Source of the DNA: Acanthochromis polyacanthus
Taxonomy: Eukaryota; Chordata; Actinopteri; Pomacentridae
Reading direction: 5' to 3'
Length of the DNA: 64,000 nucleotides
Assembly: GCF_021347895.1 (NCBI RefSeq)
Contig: NC_067129.1
Coordinates: forward strand, 34,261,690 to 34,325,689
The notes beneath the pieces are model-generated. The model was not told the DNA's origin and did not search any database. It saw nothing but the letters and a program-made list of their open reading frames with translations. This document shows positions 1 to 38,600 of the stretch, piece after piece; positions within the stretch are counted from its first letter, which is position 1; each line of letters starts with the position of its first letter. The position numbers and the translations under genes are program-made.

Positions 1-171
1 CTATGGAGGTATTCCATTAAAAATCAGCCGTTTCAAGCTAGAGTAGTCATTTACCACATTAACAATGTCTAGACTGTATTTCTAATTAATTTAACGCTAT
101 CTTGGTTGACAAAAAGCTGTTTTCCTTTTAAAAATGACATTTCTAAGTGACCCCAAACTTTTGAGCAGTAG
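1..171 (-). mobile_element. Partial Tc1/mariner-type miniature element at window edge
   Basis: The reverse complement matches the first half of the element at 19833-20523 over most of its length (shared GGTATTCCATTAAAAA, CAGCCGTTTC, TTTACCACATTAACAATGTC, GTGACCCCAAACTTTTGA). The other half lies outside the window. Confidence 0.8.
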
Positions 172-26206
<26,035 letters not shown>

Positions 26207-27765
26207 TCCAGTCCGGTCTCGCTTCACCCTCACCTTGTCCCCCCCGTCTCCACTCTGTGCCATTACCGTGGATAGCATTTACCGAGCACTTTCCCGCAGG
26301 GCCGTGAGTGCTTGTCAAGAGGCTTTAGCGTGAGGCTGCGTTCACGTCATATCGGAAAGTCTGTCGCAATCAGAGGTTGTTATGTCTCAACATGAAGATT
26401 GAGGGTTTCAGCCCAACTAGCGAGAGCACAGTGTCCATCAGGGGGTTGGTTTCAACTTTGCTTATGACCGATATGACCTGAACGCAGCGCCCACGGAGAA
26501 CCGAAGCCGTCGCCTTGGTCCGAGTACCTCCTCTCGTTAGGCTAAGTGTTGAAGCTCCATCGAGCAGATCGTCGCCTCTCGACTCCCCCCGCTGCTGGCA
26601 GCCGTTCAGTTTGGTGCTTTATGGGCTTCTTTCGCAAAATCGTGGCGTACGAAATATGTAGCGGTTTCCGGAAAACTTAGCGATTTAGCTCCGTGGGGTG
26701 TGCGTGTGTGTGTGCTCATGCTGATGAATGTTCAGTTGCAGTGCAGTATCGCAGGGCTTCGTGTTGTCGTCGCCGCCGTGGCTCGCTCTGTTTCGATGGT
26801 ATTCGACAAGTTGAACATTAATCTCAGCTCCCGGTTCGACGAAATAACAAGTTTAATGTTCCAGTGCTCTCATAACGTGTTGTGCTGTGTGTAGTACTAA
26901 CAACGGCTCAACTTGAGGTCGTCTAACTCTGTGATTTCATGCCGCCGTGTGAGGTGGTCCGACACTGAAGGCTGATTATTTAGTCGAGATGCTTCTGCAG
27001 ACTTTTATCTTTTCCTAGTAAGAACTGAACGAACGTAAGCTGCTAGTTTGATTCACAGAATTTATCTTCGCATCACTGGGCTCACGATACATCACATTGA
27101 AGGGATTTAAGAGAAGGTTATGAATGAACAGATGCTAAAGGACACTCACAGATGACGGTATCACGAGTTCTCCCTCAGTTTTAGCAGAAACATTCCAGTG
27201 ATTGGAGGATTTTTTAAGTTGCCTGTATTAGATTAACATTAAGAACTCATTCGCTTCTTCTTAATTCAAGCTCTCGATTTATTCACCGTGGTTTCAGCAA
27301 TCCACCAGTCCTGGATGAACATCTCGTCACCTGGCAGTTTGTAAAACTCATTATGGGATGGATGCTGGAAAACCAACTCACCAGCTGGTCCTCAACCAGA
27401 TGGAACAGTGGAAAAGCTCAACACAATTTAGAGATTTTGGGAAATGGCAACAAAAGCGACGATAGAACTAGCACATGCTAACTCGATAATCACAAACTTT
27501 TTTTTGAGGGTAAAATTGTGAAATAGCTCATCAACTATTGAGGATCCTCTGAGGATGAACCATCTTAATGTTCCCTCGTAGTGCCATAATCTGCTCAAAA
27601 TTCCCGTTAAATGTCAGTGTTCTCGATATGAGACTCTTATTGCTCAGGAAATTGTTGACCATCTGGTGGGTTCGACTTTCCAATAAATAATATTATAAAC
27701 TGCTGGTTTCAGATCCGCAACACTCCAACAAAATGTAGAAATGAGTCGACTAAACGATCCGCTAA

Positions 27766-28660
27766 AGTTGTAGATCCTGCTGAAGTTGTAGATCCTGCTA
27801 AAGTTATGGATTCCGTTTGTCGATTTCGCTGAAGTTGTCAATTGTGCGAAAGTTATGGATTCCACTAACGCCATCGATTTTGCTAAGGTTCAGCTAAAGG
27901 TCGTGGAATTTCGCTAAGGTCGTGGAATTTCGCTAAGGTCGTGGAATTTCGCTAAAGTTGTGGATTCTGCTAAAGTTGTCAATTTTGCTAAGGTTGTCGA
28001 TTTCACGAAGTTGTGGTTTCTGCTTAACCCTTTAAGCTTCAGTGTACCGCCGGCGGTACACCTACTAATTTGCATAGGAATTTCAAGAATGTCCGACGGG
28101 TGCAAACGCGATTATACAAACACTATACACCGATGGAAAGCTTAGATTCTCATGAATCCGCCGGTATAAACCACTTTCAGATGCGATTACCACAGCGGGT
28201 GAGAAAAACACATTTGTCCGACAAAAACAAATATTCATCCATCCGTTCTCTATACACGGCTTCAACGCACACAGCGCGACTCACATTTCCGGGTTTATTA
28301 TTACACACAAAAAAAAGATTCCACAAAAAACGGCCATAATCCAACCTTTTACATCCAGATGACACAAGCCAGTAAACTATTTTGTCCAAAACATGTCCTG
28401 AAGTCGTATAAAATCCCCGAATCGGTCGTTTTCAAGGAAATGCACCTCCCGATGCACGTCCAATATTCCCCGTATTTTTCGTAATTTTTTTTATTTAAAA
28501 ATAGAATATTAGCGATTTTTTTGTACTGAAAACGGCTGGAAATGACTGAAGCTTAAAGGGTTAAGTTGTGGAATTTTACTTTAGTTGTGGATTCCGCTTA
28601 AGTCTTCGATTTCGTTAAGGTTGTAGATTCTGTTAAAGTTGTGGATTTCGCTCAGGTTGT
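27766..28660. repeat. 18-19-bp minisatellite, interrupted
   Basis: Degenerate copies of GCTAAAGTTGTGGATTYC run over 27766-28020 and continue at 28565-28660 after the inserted element at 28028-28560. It lies in the presumed CBL 3' UTR. Confidence 0.8.
28028..28560. mobile_element. TTAA-flanked piggyBac-like miniature element, second family
   Basis: TTAA duplications (28024-28027, 28561-28564) bound perfect ends CCCTTTAAGCTTCAGT and its reverse complement. It is 533 bp, unlike the 18169 family inside, with a CCGCCGGCGG palindrome near the left end and a clustered set of ATG-containing short ORFs without recognisable domains. Confidence 0.85.
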
Positions 28661-29837
28661 GCTTTCTTTCCAGTGGACCAAAAGTGAGCAGCTTTCACTC
28701 GCAGGCACCTTCATCTAGACGAGGCTGTCAAAAAACATGTTCACGGGAGCTTTTAGAGCGAAGATTTAAAGGCGTCAGAGCAGCCAAACGATCTGATTTC
28801 AGCGCAGAGATGCTCCGTTTGGTTTCATATTTACCAGTCGGAGATGAGTGGACGTCCCGGTTAACGTCCTGTTTAACTCTGAGTACTTTTTCTCCTTTTT
28901 CTGAACTAAATGTTTAACTTTCTGCATTAACATGTACAGTAAATGTGCCTTCTGACAGCTATGACCTGCACATGCCAGCAAACCAAAACCAACTGGAAGT
29001 TACAGCAGATATTCACTAACTCGACACATTAGGTAGATAGTTTGGTTTTTTTAATTATTATTATTATTATTATTATTATTAAGGCCAATATAGACATTTA
29101 AGAGTAAATAAAACAACAACAAATATATCAGTTTGTGTTTTTTAATTTTGTATTTTTATTACGGAGTCCTTAAATTTGGTAATTAAAGAACTTGTGACCA
29201 AATACGCAGCAAGCGGGACTTTTTAAGTGTTGGAAAAGTAACCGTCGGCGCTCTCTGGTGGACAAAACATGTAACGGTGGAATAGTTTGAGTGACCTCGG
29301 ATTTTTTTTTTCTTTGTCCCGACACATCGTAGAGACTTTACGTTGCTGTTTTGACTTTTAATTCTTGATATTCAGCCTGTTTTTGTCTTCAGTGTGCAGT
29401 CTGTGCTAATAACTGGTGTATTCGTCAGGCTGATTTAACGCCCATTTTAATTTGATTGTTAATTTTCTGTTTCTCTTGGCAAAACAATAGCATGGCTAAC
29501 ATCACTAAAACCTCTACAGAAATTGTCCTAAATCCACAGAAATGTTTTCAGCTTTAACTTCCCCTTCCTCCCCCAAAACCAAAAGCATTTTAAAGACAGA
29601 ATGTGTCGTCGGCGTCTTCGAGGATCCAGACTCAGCTGATTAATCCGTGTGGTGTAACAACGTTAACTCGCCTTTTCAACAGGAACTTGCCTACTACTAC
29701 TAAAAACAAAACAAAAAAAAGTTGTCTTCATCGCTTTGTCGTTGCCTGTGTAGATACGATTTTATTTATTGTCTTTTTAATATCCTCAGCATTCATTGTG
29801 TTGCCATGTTTTCATGCCTAAGCCATTAAGATTTTTA

Positions 29838-29843
29838 ATTAAA
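29838..29843 (+). promoter_or_regulatory. cbl: Candidate CBL poly(A) signal ATTAAA
   Basis: ATTAAA with a GT-rich downstream element (CTGGTCTGTGTGGTTTGTCC) beginning about 20 nt later. Spacing and composition fit a vertebrate cleavage site near 29860. Confidence 0.55.
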
Positions 29844-30109
29844 CTGTATTTTCTTTAACATCTGGTCTGTGTGGTTTGTCCAGAACGACAGCAGATGGTC
29901 CAGACTTTTAGATCCTCAGGTTGTTTACGTTTAAAATAAGAAATGGTGTCAGTAATTGTGCCTTACCTTCCACAGAGGGTTCACTTTATGGATTTTAGAG
30001 CATTAAATGGTGCATTTTTTTATTAAACTTGGGGGGGGGGATGCTGTAAAAAGCTGTTAAATCAGAGAGCAAGACTGACAGAACCGTAAAGTGAATCTGT
30101 AAAATAATA

Positions 30110-30960
30110 TTTTTAGCTCATCTATAAAGTAAAACTGTAGTTTACAGTCACACATTGTTAAAGAACAAACATATTTTTAAAATGGACATTATTTTACAAT
30201 TTTGGCTTCTTGTTTAACATTTAAATAATATTTTCTTTAATCTTACTTTGATGTAAATCAACAAAACAGGTAAAATAAAGTATTTACCATTTTTCAATCA
30301 TTAATATACACATTTTTACTTTCAAATATTGCCAAAAATCTTTAAAATTTTAATTTAAATACAGTAAAATAATAACTTTAGTCACACATTGTTAGGACAC
30401 GAATTACTATTTGTAAAATATAGAATTTTAACGTAGTTTTACGATATACATATATAATGTAAATATGAATGAAACTGGTAAAATAGCTTAAATTATTTCC
30501 CATTTTTTCAATCAATATACATAATTCTACTTTCAGATATCGGCAGACATCTTTAAAATAATGTTTTGTTCATTTAAATGTAGTTAGTAATTTTACAGTC
30601 CCACATTGTTAAAGAACAAATCACTATTTTAAAATGTACTTTTTTAAAAGTCACCATTTAAATATTTTCTTTTTCTCTAGTTTTAGTACTTATAATGTTA
30701 AAACTGGTAAAATCTATAAATTAACAGTTAAAGTATTTACTAGTTTTCAATCATTAATATATTTATATTTTTAAATAACAGCAAACATCTTCAAAAATAT
30801 TTTAATTTAAATACAGTAAAATAATACTTTTACAGTCATCACACATTGTTAAAGTACAAATTACTGTTTGTAAAATGTAGAATTTTGGTGTGAACATTAA
30901 CATAACATTTAAATCATATATTTTAGTGTAGTTTTAAACGTAAATAAAAATTCTGCTGAG
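30110..30960. repeat. Four-copy tandem array, unit about 210-240 bp
   Basis: CACACATTGTTAAAGAACAA or a close variant recurs near 30150, 30390, 30602 and 30842, each followed by similar AT-rich sequence (TTCAATCATTAATATA; TTAATTTAAATACAGTAAAA). Confidence 0.8.
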
Positions 30961-31331
30961 TAGCAAATCTTGAACTTTGTTCAATTTGCTTTAAAAGTAT
31001 GTCAGATTTACTGAAATAAACCTGATTTATTTGGTAAACTAGCTTCATGGAACAGTCCTCTGGATAAGCTCAAGAATCTACGTCAACCTTAGTTTTATCC
31101 TGAAAGAGAATTCTTGTTTCAATAAACATAAAAGGTTTACTGAGTAACTGAACTTGAACTTTGCTGAATTTACCTTCAAAGTAAATCAGAGTTACTGAAA
31201 CAAACCTGGTTTATTTGGTAAACTTGTCTGAAACAGACCTCTGGTTCTTCTGCATAATCTCTAAAATCTCTATCATTTTCAGTTTTTTATCCTGAGTAAC
31301 TGAGCTTTTAATTTAGTAGAATTTGCTTTAA

Positions 31332-31844
31332 CTCTCCTGTTGTCTTCATTTAAAAAATTTTGTTTCCTCATCTGAAAAAAATCCAAAAAAGCAGCAGAAA
31401 AAAATTTCCCAAATTTCTGAAAATTTGCAAAACCTTCAGGAAGAAAATTCCAAGAATTCCGTAAAAGTTTACCTTAAAAGTTTTTTTTTAAATCCCCCAA
31501 ATTTGGCAAGAAACTTGTAAATATTTTCAAAAAATGAGTAAAAATCTTCCAAAAAAATCCTAAAAATATCTAAAGTGATTACATGTATATCAGTAAAACA
31601 TCTATTTTTTTCTTTAAGAAGATTCACATAAAAATCAACCAAAATCAAGCAAAATTTGCTGGATTTTGGTTGATTTTTATGTGAATCTTCTTTAAGAAAC
31701 ATTTTTAACATTTCTTTTTTTCCACCAAAAAATGTTCAAAGATTTCCCAAAAATGTTGAAAATGTGGACATCAGAAGTTTCACTATGAATTTTTTTCTCC
31801 ACATTTCCAAACTTTAAAACGGGTCAGTTTTGACCTACAGGGAG
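31332..31844 (-). mobile_element. piggyBac-like miniature element, copy 3
   Basis: TTAA lies on both sides (31328-31331 and 31845-31848). It is in reverse orientation relative to the other copies (ends CTCTCCTGTTGTC and GACCTACAGGGAG) and has an almost perfect central palindrome around 31620-31690. It lies between CBL and MCAM. Confidence 0.8.
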
Positions 31845-32464
31845 TTAAAAGTAAGTCAAACTTATTTAAATAAACCTGGTTCATTTGTTAAACTCGGTTA
31901 ATTAAACAGACGTGTGGATAATCTGCAAAACGCATCGTTTTCAGTTTTTATTCTGAGAGAAAATTCTTGTTAGAATAAACATTCAAAAATCAAAATTTTA
32001 AAGTCTAGTTTTCAGTTTTACCTTTAAAGAAAATTGTTTAAAAAATATGTCAAATTTCCGGTTTTAGCGCCTCTAAAAAGACGCCGTCCCAGACTTCAGC
32101 AGAGAAAAAGTAGGACAGAAATAAAAACAAAAGAAGCTGCTAACCACTGGGCCTGGCGGTGTTTCTTTTTAAGGGTGAGCTGTTTAATCTCAGGATGGCG
32201 TGTTGTCGTAACCTGCAGCTTCGGAGGATTTGCTCGAAATGAACGGGCTGATTTGTTTTGCAGCTCTGAGCTAACGGGAGCTGAATTCGTTGCAGATGTG
32301 CAGCTGGAAACCTGAGCTACCGTCGGAGAGGTTTCCAGCTGCTGCTGACAGCGGTTTGGAGGCCGAGCGGCTTCCTGTCGTCTCGCTGAGGGACTCAAAC
32401 GCCGAAACGGTTCAGATTCAAGCTCCACTAGAAAACACAGAGAGACGCTTTTAAATGAAAATTT

Positions 32465-32470
32465 TTTATT
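32465..32470 (-). promoter_or_regulatory. mcam: Candidate MCAM poly(A) signal AATAAA
   Basis: AATAAA on the minus strand, followed about 20 nt later by TCTCTCTGTGTTTTC, a T/GT-rich downstream element, consistent with cleavage near 32450. Confidence 0.5.
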
Positions 32471-33320
32471 TGGCATTATTTTCTTTGCAAAAAATATAAA
32501 AAAAAAACCAAAACAAACGCAAGCATCAAAGAATCACATGTACAGGTTCTTAATTTACACACATTTAGAAAACAAAACATTCCCCACTGGTGAAAATAAA
32601 ATAAAATCAGAGCCGTCATAATGAAAGCTGCGTTCAAACAAAAGTCTTGGTGGTCAGACTGAAGACGTCCTGAACCCGATTTATCTGCAGCTCAGTGGAG
32701 AAACAACAAACACAACCGCTTAATGTTGCAAGTCATCGGGGCAAAGTAGCGCTCAGCAACCCAAAAAATATCTTTATCACAAAAAAAAACTAGAGTACAC
32801 AGTGAAAACTATTCACAACGCCGGCCTGCAGAGGAGAATCAGCGCTTGTGTGCAGATGTGGAAGGTTTAGCGTCGGCTGAGGGACGAGATCAAAGTCACA
32901 TCTGAGTCACTTTAGTGAAGTATTAACCTTTGGAAAACACACAAGCTCACTTAAAAGCACTTTCTGCTAATGTGAAGGTATTTCAGGAATCTTTAAGACT
33001 ATTGTACCCAGCTAGATTTTTAAAAAACAATCTGCTTTTCAAAATAAGACTTTCTAACTCATTTTGTACATCTTTTACATCTAACAAGTAGGAAATGCAC
33101 TTTGGGTTGTATTTTTGATAGAAAGGAGAGCTTTATTGTGTAAAACGTTATCAACAAACCTCTGCAGTTTATCAAAGATCATCTGGAATTTCTTTTTAGC
33201 CAAATAAATTGTTGGTGTGGGACTTAAAGCAGTGATAAAAATGACCAAATGGACGCTGCTTTACATTTATTTGATATAAAAAAAATACCTTTAAATTGCA
33301 TTAAAATTGTATTTTTTACT

Positions 33321-34296
33321 GTTGTTGAGGTTTTGTGACAGTTTCATGGAGACAACCACACTCTTATGAAGCGCTGCTGCTGTTTTTACCAGTAAAACTA
33401 AAAGTGAAAGCAAATTTCAAGTCTTTAAAATCAGATTTTTCAAGCTGTATAAAAAATATTAATCTTTGGAAAACCCAAAAGGTTGTTTAAAACCACTTTC
33501 TGCTAATCTGAAGGTATTTCAAGAACCTTTACGACTTTTTTACCCACCTAGATTTGAAAAAACAATATACTTTTCAAAATAAAAGACTTATAACCCATTT
33601 TCAACTTGTTTTACATCAAACAAGTAAAAAATGAAAAATGTTAGCAGATACTGAAGGGATCAATTCTGGTTTGCATCCCACAAATGTGGCAAATTTACCG
33701 CTTTTGGGTCGTGTTTTGGATAGTAAGGAGACTTTCATTACATTAAATTTGATCAAAAAACCTCCATGGTTTGATCACCTGGAAACTGGTGTTTAAAAAG
33801 ATTTGGATTTCTTACACAGCTGGAAAAATCTGTTTGTAAAAACTTGAAATTTACTTTCAGTTTTAGTGTTCTGGGTCAAAATAGCAGCAATGTGCCATAA
33901 AAGTGTGGACAAAAACGCAACTTTAAGATGTTTTTATGTAAAATAAACATAAAGCAGCGTCCGTTTTGTGACAGCGACGGTTTATTTGACCTAAAAGGGG
34001 TAGATCTGTCACATTTGTAGGATGCAAAACAAGTGGAAAATGGGTTTAAAAGTCTTTTGTTTTTAAAAGCAGATTTTTTTAAAAATCTAGGTGAATGAAA
34101 ACGTCTTAGAGGATTCTTGAAATACCTTCAGATTAGCAGAAAGTGGTTGGAAAAACACAAGGTTGTTTAAAAAGATTTATATTTTTTATACAGCCTGAAA
34201 AATCAGTTTGTAAAGACTTCAAACTTGGTTGAACTTTTAGTTTTTTTGGTCAAAATGTGGAGTGTCTCCATGAAACTGTCACAAAGCCTCAACAAC
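33321..34296. repeat. Large imperfect inverted repeat (arms about 280-300 bp)
   Basis: Arm 33321-33617 pairs with arm 34021-34296. GTTGTTGAGGTTTTGTGACA on the left corresponds to TGTCACAAAGCCTCAACAAC on the right, and CACTTTCTGCTAATCTGAAG to CTTCAGATTAGCAGAAAGTG. A third, direct copy of part of the arm is at 32922-33093. It lies in the presumed MCAM 3' UTR. Confidence 0.88.
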
Positions 34297-35410
34297 AACA
34301 AAAAATTCACACAAAAATGGAACAGAAGTCTTTAAAAGCTGATTCTTCAAGCCAAAATGGAACCTAAAAGTCTGCCTCCTGCACCGTGTAAACGAGCCAA
34401 ACCTGCACTGATTCACTTCTTCTTCCTCTTCTGACCAACAGCTCTCAGTGGAAACACAAAGAAAGAACACAGAGCAAACCGACAGATTCAACAAATTCAG
34501 TGTATTCTGAAAACAAAAACAAAAACAGGCACAGCAGATGACGAAATGTTGGACCTTTTTTCATAGCTAATATAGCTCATTAGCTATATTCAAAAAAGAA
34601 AATGCACACACACTACCCGTGCCTCTGGTCACGTCATCAGATCAATAAGCCCTCATCACCATCGCTGCTGTGTGTCCGGTTTGGTTGGTGCCGGGAGTCT
34701 ATTAGTCCTTTAACTTTTAAACTGTTTGTTTGTGTGTGCAGCAGAGAAATTACACTACATAGTGTTGAGCTCACACCCGCTCCAGCCAACCAACCAAACC
34801 ATCCATCCGTCCGTCCATCCCCTCACTCCATCATCTAGCTCTTCATGGAAACTATTACAGCTGAGAACGGATTTGCTTATTTCTGTCTGTTTTCCATTTG
34901 ACTGTCTAATGCCGAATTCATATCCAATGACCTTGATGAGGATAAATCAACACCTCGTTTACCAAAAAAAATCAATTGAGGACCTTGTCTGTACACGACA
35001 CCTATTTACAAACAGTACAAGAACTCCACAGCAGTTTGCAGGAGAAAAGCCGCCAGTGTGAGCGTGTTCTACAGATTAGTACTGCTCCGACTGCCCAGCA
35101 CAAAACTTCAATTTACATCAAGGTTTGTTTTTTTTTTTAAACCAATTGAACGCGCTGATGTTTAAACCTCCTTCAGGACTCAGAAACTCACCGACACGGA
35201 TCAAAGAGCTCAAGACCAGACAGGATGAAAACCCGAGTGCCAAAATATCTTAAATAACAAAATATATATAATATATACACTTTCATTAAGAAAAAAGAAA
35301 ACGAAAACGACGATGCGGGTAGGAAGCATCATCATACACGAGCTGAACACAGTTGGAGGAAAGTAGAAAAAGAAAAACATTCGTTCGGAAAGGAAGTTCT
35401 GTACATACAT

Positions 35411-35413
<3 letters not shown>

Positions 35414-35474
<61 letters not shown>
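35414..35474. repeat. (GT)n microsatellite
   Basis: About 30 uninterrupted GT units in the presumed MCAM 3' UTR. Confidence 0.95.
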
Positions 35475-35484
<10 letters not shown>

Positions 35485-35616
35485 GAATCTACTGAATACT
35501 GCTCAGAACAAAGCATGATGGGGGAATGTCCAGACGGTGAGGTGTGTCGTCCAGCAGCTCTCAGATCAGCGACTCTCACCGACCGCCAGCTTCATGTTTC
35601 CTGAACCATCGAGGAT

Positions 35617-38600
35617 TTACTGAGGAGACAGAAAGAGGCCGTTAGCTTGGTTTAAACGTAAAATGATCACGCATTTACAGACTTAAACATGAGAATAAAA
35701 TCAAGTTTGTTCACACAGAACGTCTAAAGACAGTCTGAGGTCACACAGTAACAAAAACGAGAGCAAAAAGCAGCAGATTTGTGAGTTAAACTGTACAAAA
35801 AACAAGCTGTAAAACCAAAGTTTAAGATAAAATAAATAAAATGGTAAAAAAAAAAGTACAACCACTCCTTTAACCATTTGATGCACAGACATGGATCAAA
35901 AAGTCCGCTGAACATGGCTCACTTCTAAGCATGTTTAGCATCAAAGGGTTAACCTTCTACATCTCCATGGTAACTGACCCTGTGGAGCTAGAATACCATG
36001 GTAACCAATGCTATGGAGCTAGATCACCATTCTGGATATGGAGATCCACCTTTGTAGTTCAGCCTTCTGGTTAGCTTCATGGCATCGGTTACCATGGAGA
36101 TCTAGCTTCACAGCATCGGTTACTATGGAGATCTAGCTACACAGCATTAGTTACCATGGAGATCTAGCTTCATAGCATCGGTTACCATGGAGATCAAGCT
36201 TCACAGCATTGGTTACCAAGGAGATCTAGCTTCACAGCATTCGTTACCATGGAGATCTAGCTTCACAGCATCAGTTACTATGGAGATCTAGCTTCACAGC
36301 ATCGGTTACTATGGAGATCTAGCTTCACAGCATTGGTTACTATGGAGATCTAGCTTCACAGCATTGGTTACCATGGAGATCTAGCTTCACAGCATTGGTT
36401 ACCATGGAGATCTAGCTTCACAGCATCGGTTACTATGGAGATCTAGCTACACAGCATTGGTTACCATGGAGATCTAGCTCCACAGCATCGGTTACCATGG
36501 AGATCTAGCTTCACAGCATTGGTTACCATGGAGATCTAGCTTCACAGCATCGGTTACTATGGAGATCTAGCTTCACAGCATTGGTTACCATGGAGATCTA
36601 GCTTCACAGCATCGGTTACTATGGAGATCTAGATTCACAGCATTGGTTACCATGGAGATCTAGCTTCACAGCATTGGTTACCATGGAGATTTAGCTGGTT
36701 AAAGGACCTTCATGATACTAAAACTCTGATTTTCGTCTCTGATCTCACTTCATAGTTGATCTTCTGGTCTGAAGCAGGTTCTGATTAGAGTTGTGGATTT
36801 ATTCAGCTGATTTTACGGCTTTTTAACTTTGTAATGCTGCTCAGAAGACACGTTTAGGTTCCTCTACTTCTAGTCATGGCTGTGTTGTTTCCATAAAGGT
36901 TCAGGATTTTATACTGTAGGGAAACAGTGAGTTGAATGTGAGTAAAACTGCTGGAGGTTTGGAGGGTTGAAGCTGGATTTGTGGTCGACTAACTGGAGGT
37001 TTAATTTCTGAATCACGGATCAGATTTCTTTAATTAACATTCTTTCATTTCCAGCGGTAAAGTCCAGTGTGGGGTGTCGGTAACAATGACAGCAGAGACG
37101 TGTTTTTTTTCAGAAGAATCACTAAGAAGACTTCTGGCTCCTCATGCATCAGCCCCTGTAGACTAATGTGGTCATGTGTCTCCAAAGCTGCTGACATTTC
37201 CACCTCAAAGCCAGACTCCAGGGGCTTACAGCCGCCCACTAAAAGCAGAGTTTTGTAGTTTTGTCCATAATAATCTCAGTAATAACACGGAGAACAAAGG
37301 AGAAACACGGGACGAGATGAAGCAGCAGTAAACAAAGTCGTCATCAGGACGTCTGCTGGGAACACAATCTACAGTCTTGTTCATCACTGGGATAACTGGT
37401 AGTTTAACCACAAAAACAGTTTAAATCATCCGTTGTTCAGGTTTTCTCGACTCGTTGACCTTCATTTGAACACCGTGGCAAAGTTCTGACGTTTAAACTG
37501 GAGACAGCGACGACATAATGACTGAAAAACAAGATGAAAAGCTGCATTTTGAAGCTGAAAGTCTGAGATAAACAGAGTTGGAAGGATACCTGTTAACTTA
37601 CACAAAGAAAACCTGGATCAGTTGAAATGACCTTGTAGATTTCATGTCATGTACAGCTTAAAAAACAAATAAAAGAGCCTTAAAATCAATTCTAGATGCA
37701 CTGCATGTGACAAGGGGCCATCTGACCATTTGTTAGGGAGAGAAACTAAAAAACAGAAAGAACTTTCAGACGATCCATGAGTCAATTTAGTCTGGAAAAT
37801 CCACGCTTAACATTATCTTTGACTGAAATCACCATTTACTAAATGTCTTGTTTAAAATTCTTTAAAAATAAACCCTAAGTACGGAACAAATTATGTAAAA
37901 AAAAAAAAAAATTGCATTCCTCAGTGCAACCATGACGTCATTAGAGGCTCAACCGAGACCAACTGCTTTGTGACACAAATTGTGGGACTTTTCTAAAATA
38001 AATTCAAAGAGTTAAAAAAGAAATTCAACTCTCTTTTTCTCTTTAAAAAAATATTCATGTCATCATACAGAAAACACACTGGCAGGTTTGCAAAACAAGT
38101 GAGGGTTTAAATTTTAATGTAATTTTAAAATTACATCCTTTATCAAAATCCTGGTGACTGCAACTCGGTTCTTTTAAGTACATTTTTATTTACTTTTTTT
38201 TAATGGCCAAAATGCCGTTCTTTGTCAGAAAGATAAACTGGAAAAACTGGGGAAAAAAATCACTGGATTTACACGCTTCCGACTGTCCTTGAAATCGTCA
38301 TGTGGCATTTTATTTTTAGGCTAAAAATCGTGATATTTCACAAAAACGTATTTATTCTAAACATCTAATTTAAAAGAATTTTGCTATAAATTGATGCTGT
38401 GGATGAACTAAGTTCTGTAAATAATAAACTTTAGCATGTGTGCAAAACATCACTAAATGTTGCACCAAACAAGATCCTGGTGACGGTAGTGAGGCTCTTT
38501 TAAATATAAAAATACAATTTAACATAACGTCAAAATGACTCCGTTTGTCAGAGAGACAAACTGCAAAAACAGAAAAAGTCTTTGGATTTTCACGTTTCTG

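Larger units (their letters stand above)
26207..29865 (+). other. cbl: Presumed CBL 3' UTR
   Basis: About 3.66 kb without a convincing ORF, running from the stop codon to an ATTAAA at 29838-29843 that is followed about 20 nt later by a GT-rich tract. An earlier AATAAA at 27682-27687 could give a shorter form. The first 700 bp are CpG-rich compared with the introns. It contains an 18-19-bp minisatellite split by a TTAA-flanked element, and an (ATT)n run at about 29056-29081. The extent is inferred from signals only. Confidence 0.6.
29866..32444. other. CBL-MCAM intergenic region
   Basis: Between the two presumed cleavage sites. It holds a four-copy tandem array (about 30110-30960), a degenerate repeat containing AAACCTGGTTTATTTGGTAA (31018, 31205, 31870) and a piggyBac-like element. 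The 126-codon minus-strand frame at 32096-32476 shows no family signature. Confidence 0.6.
32445..35619 (-). other. mcam: Presumed MCAM terminal exon: stop codon and 3' UTR
   Basis: A good acceptor (TGTCTCCTCAG, read on the minus strand) is followed directly by TAA at 35619-35617, in phase 0 with the previous exon. No exon encoding a YIDLRH-like terminus was found between 35620 and 40059. On the minus strand the region runs about 3.1 kb to an AATAAA at 32470-32465 with a GT-rich element about 20 nt further. It holds a (GT)n tract and a large imperfect inverted repeat. The terminal exon is an inference; an unrecognised coding exon elsewhere in the 4.4-kb intron is the alternative. Confidence 0.5.

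Noticed and set aside
26700..26894. 64-codon frame in the CpG-rich start of the CBL 3' UTR
   Set aside because: No recognisable domain and no evidence of translation; the region follows the CBL stop codon.
32096..32476. 126-codon minus-strand frame between the two genes
   Set aside because: No domain, no signal peptide with a fitting context, and no splice or promoter evidence; it overlaps the presumed MCAM cleavage region.
35286..35604. Frames with long runs of His-Thr or Val-Cys
   Set aside because: They are translations of a GT microsatellite.
36040..36700. Regularly spaced 31-bp repeats resembling a CRISPR array
   Set aside because: The units are contiguous without unique spacers and lie in a vertebrate intron; it is a minisatellite.
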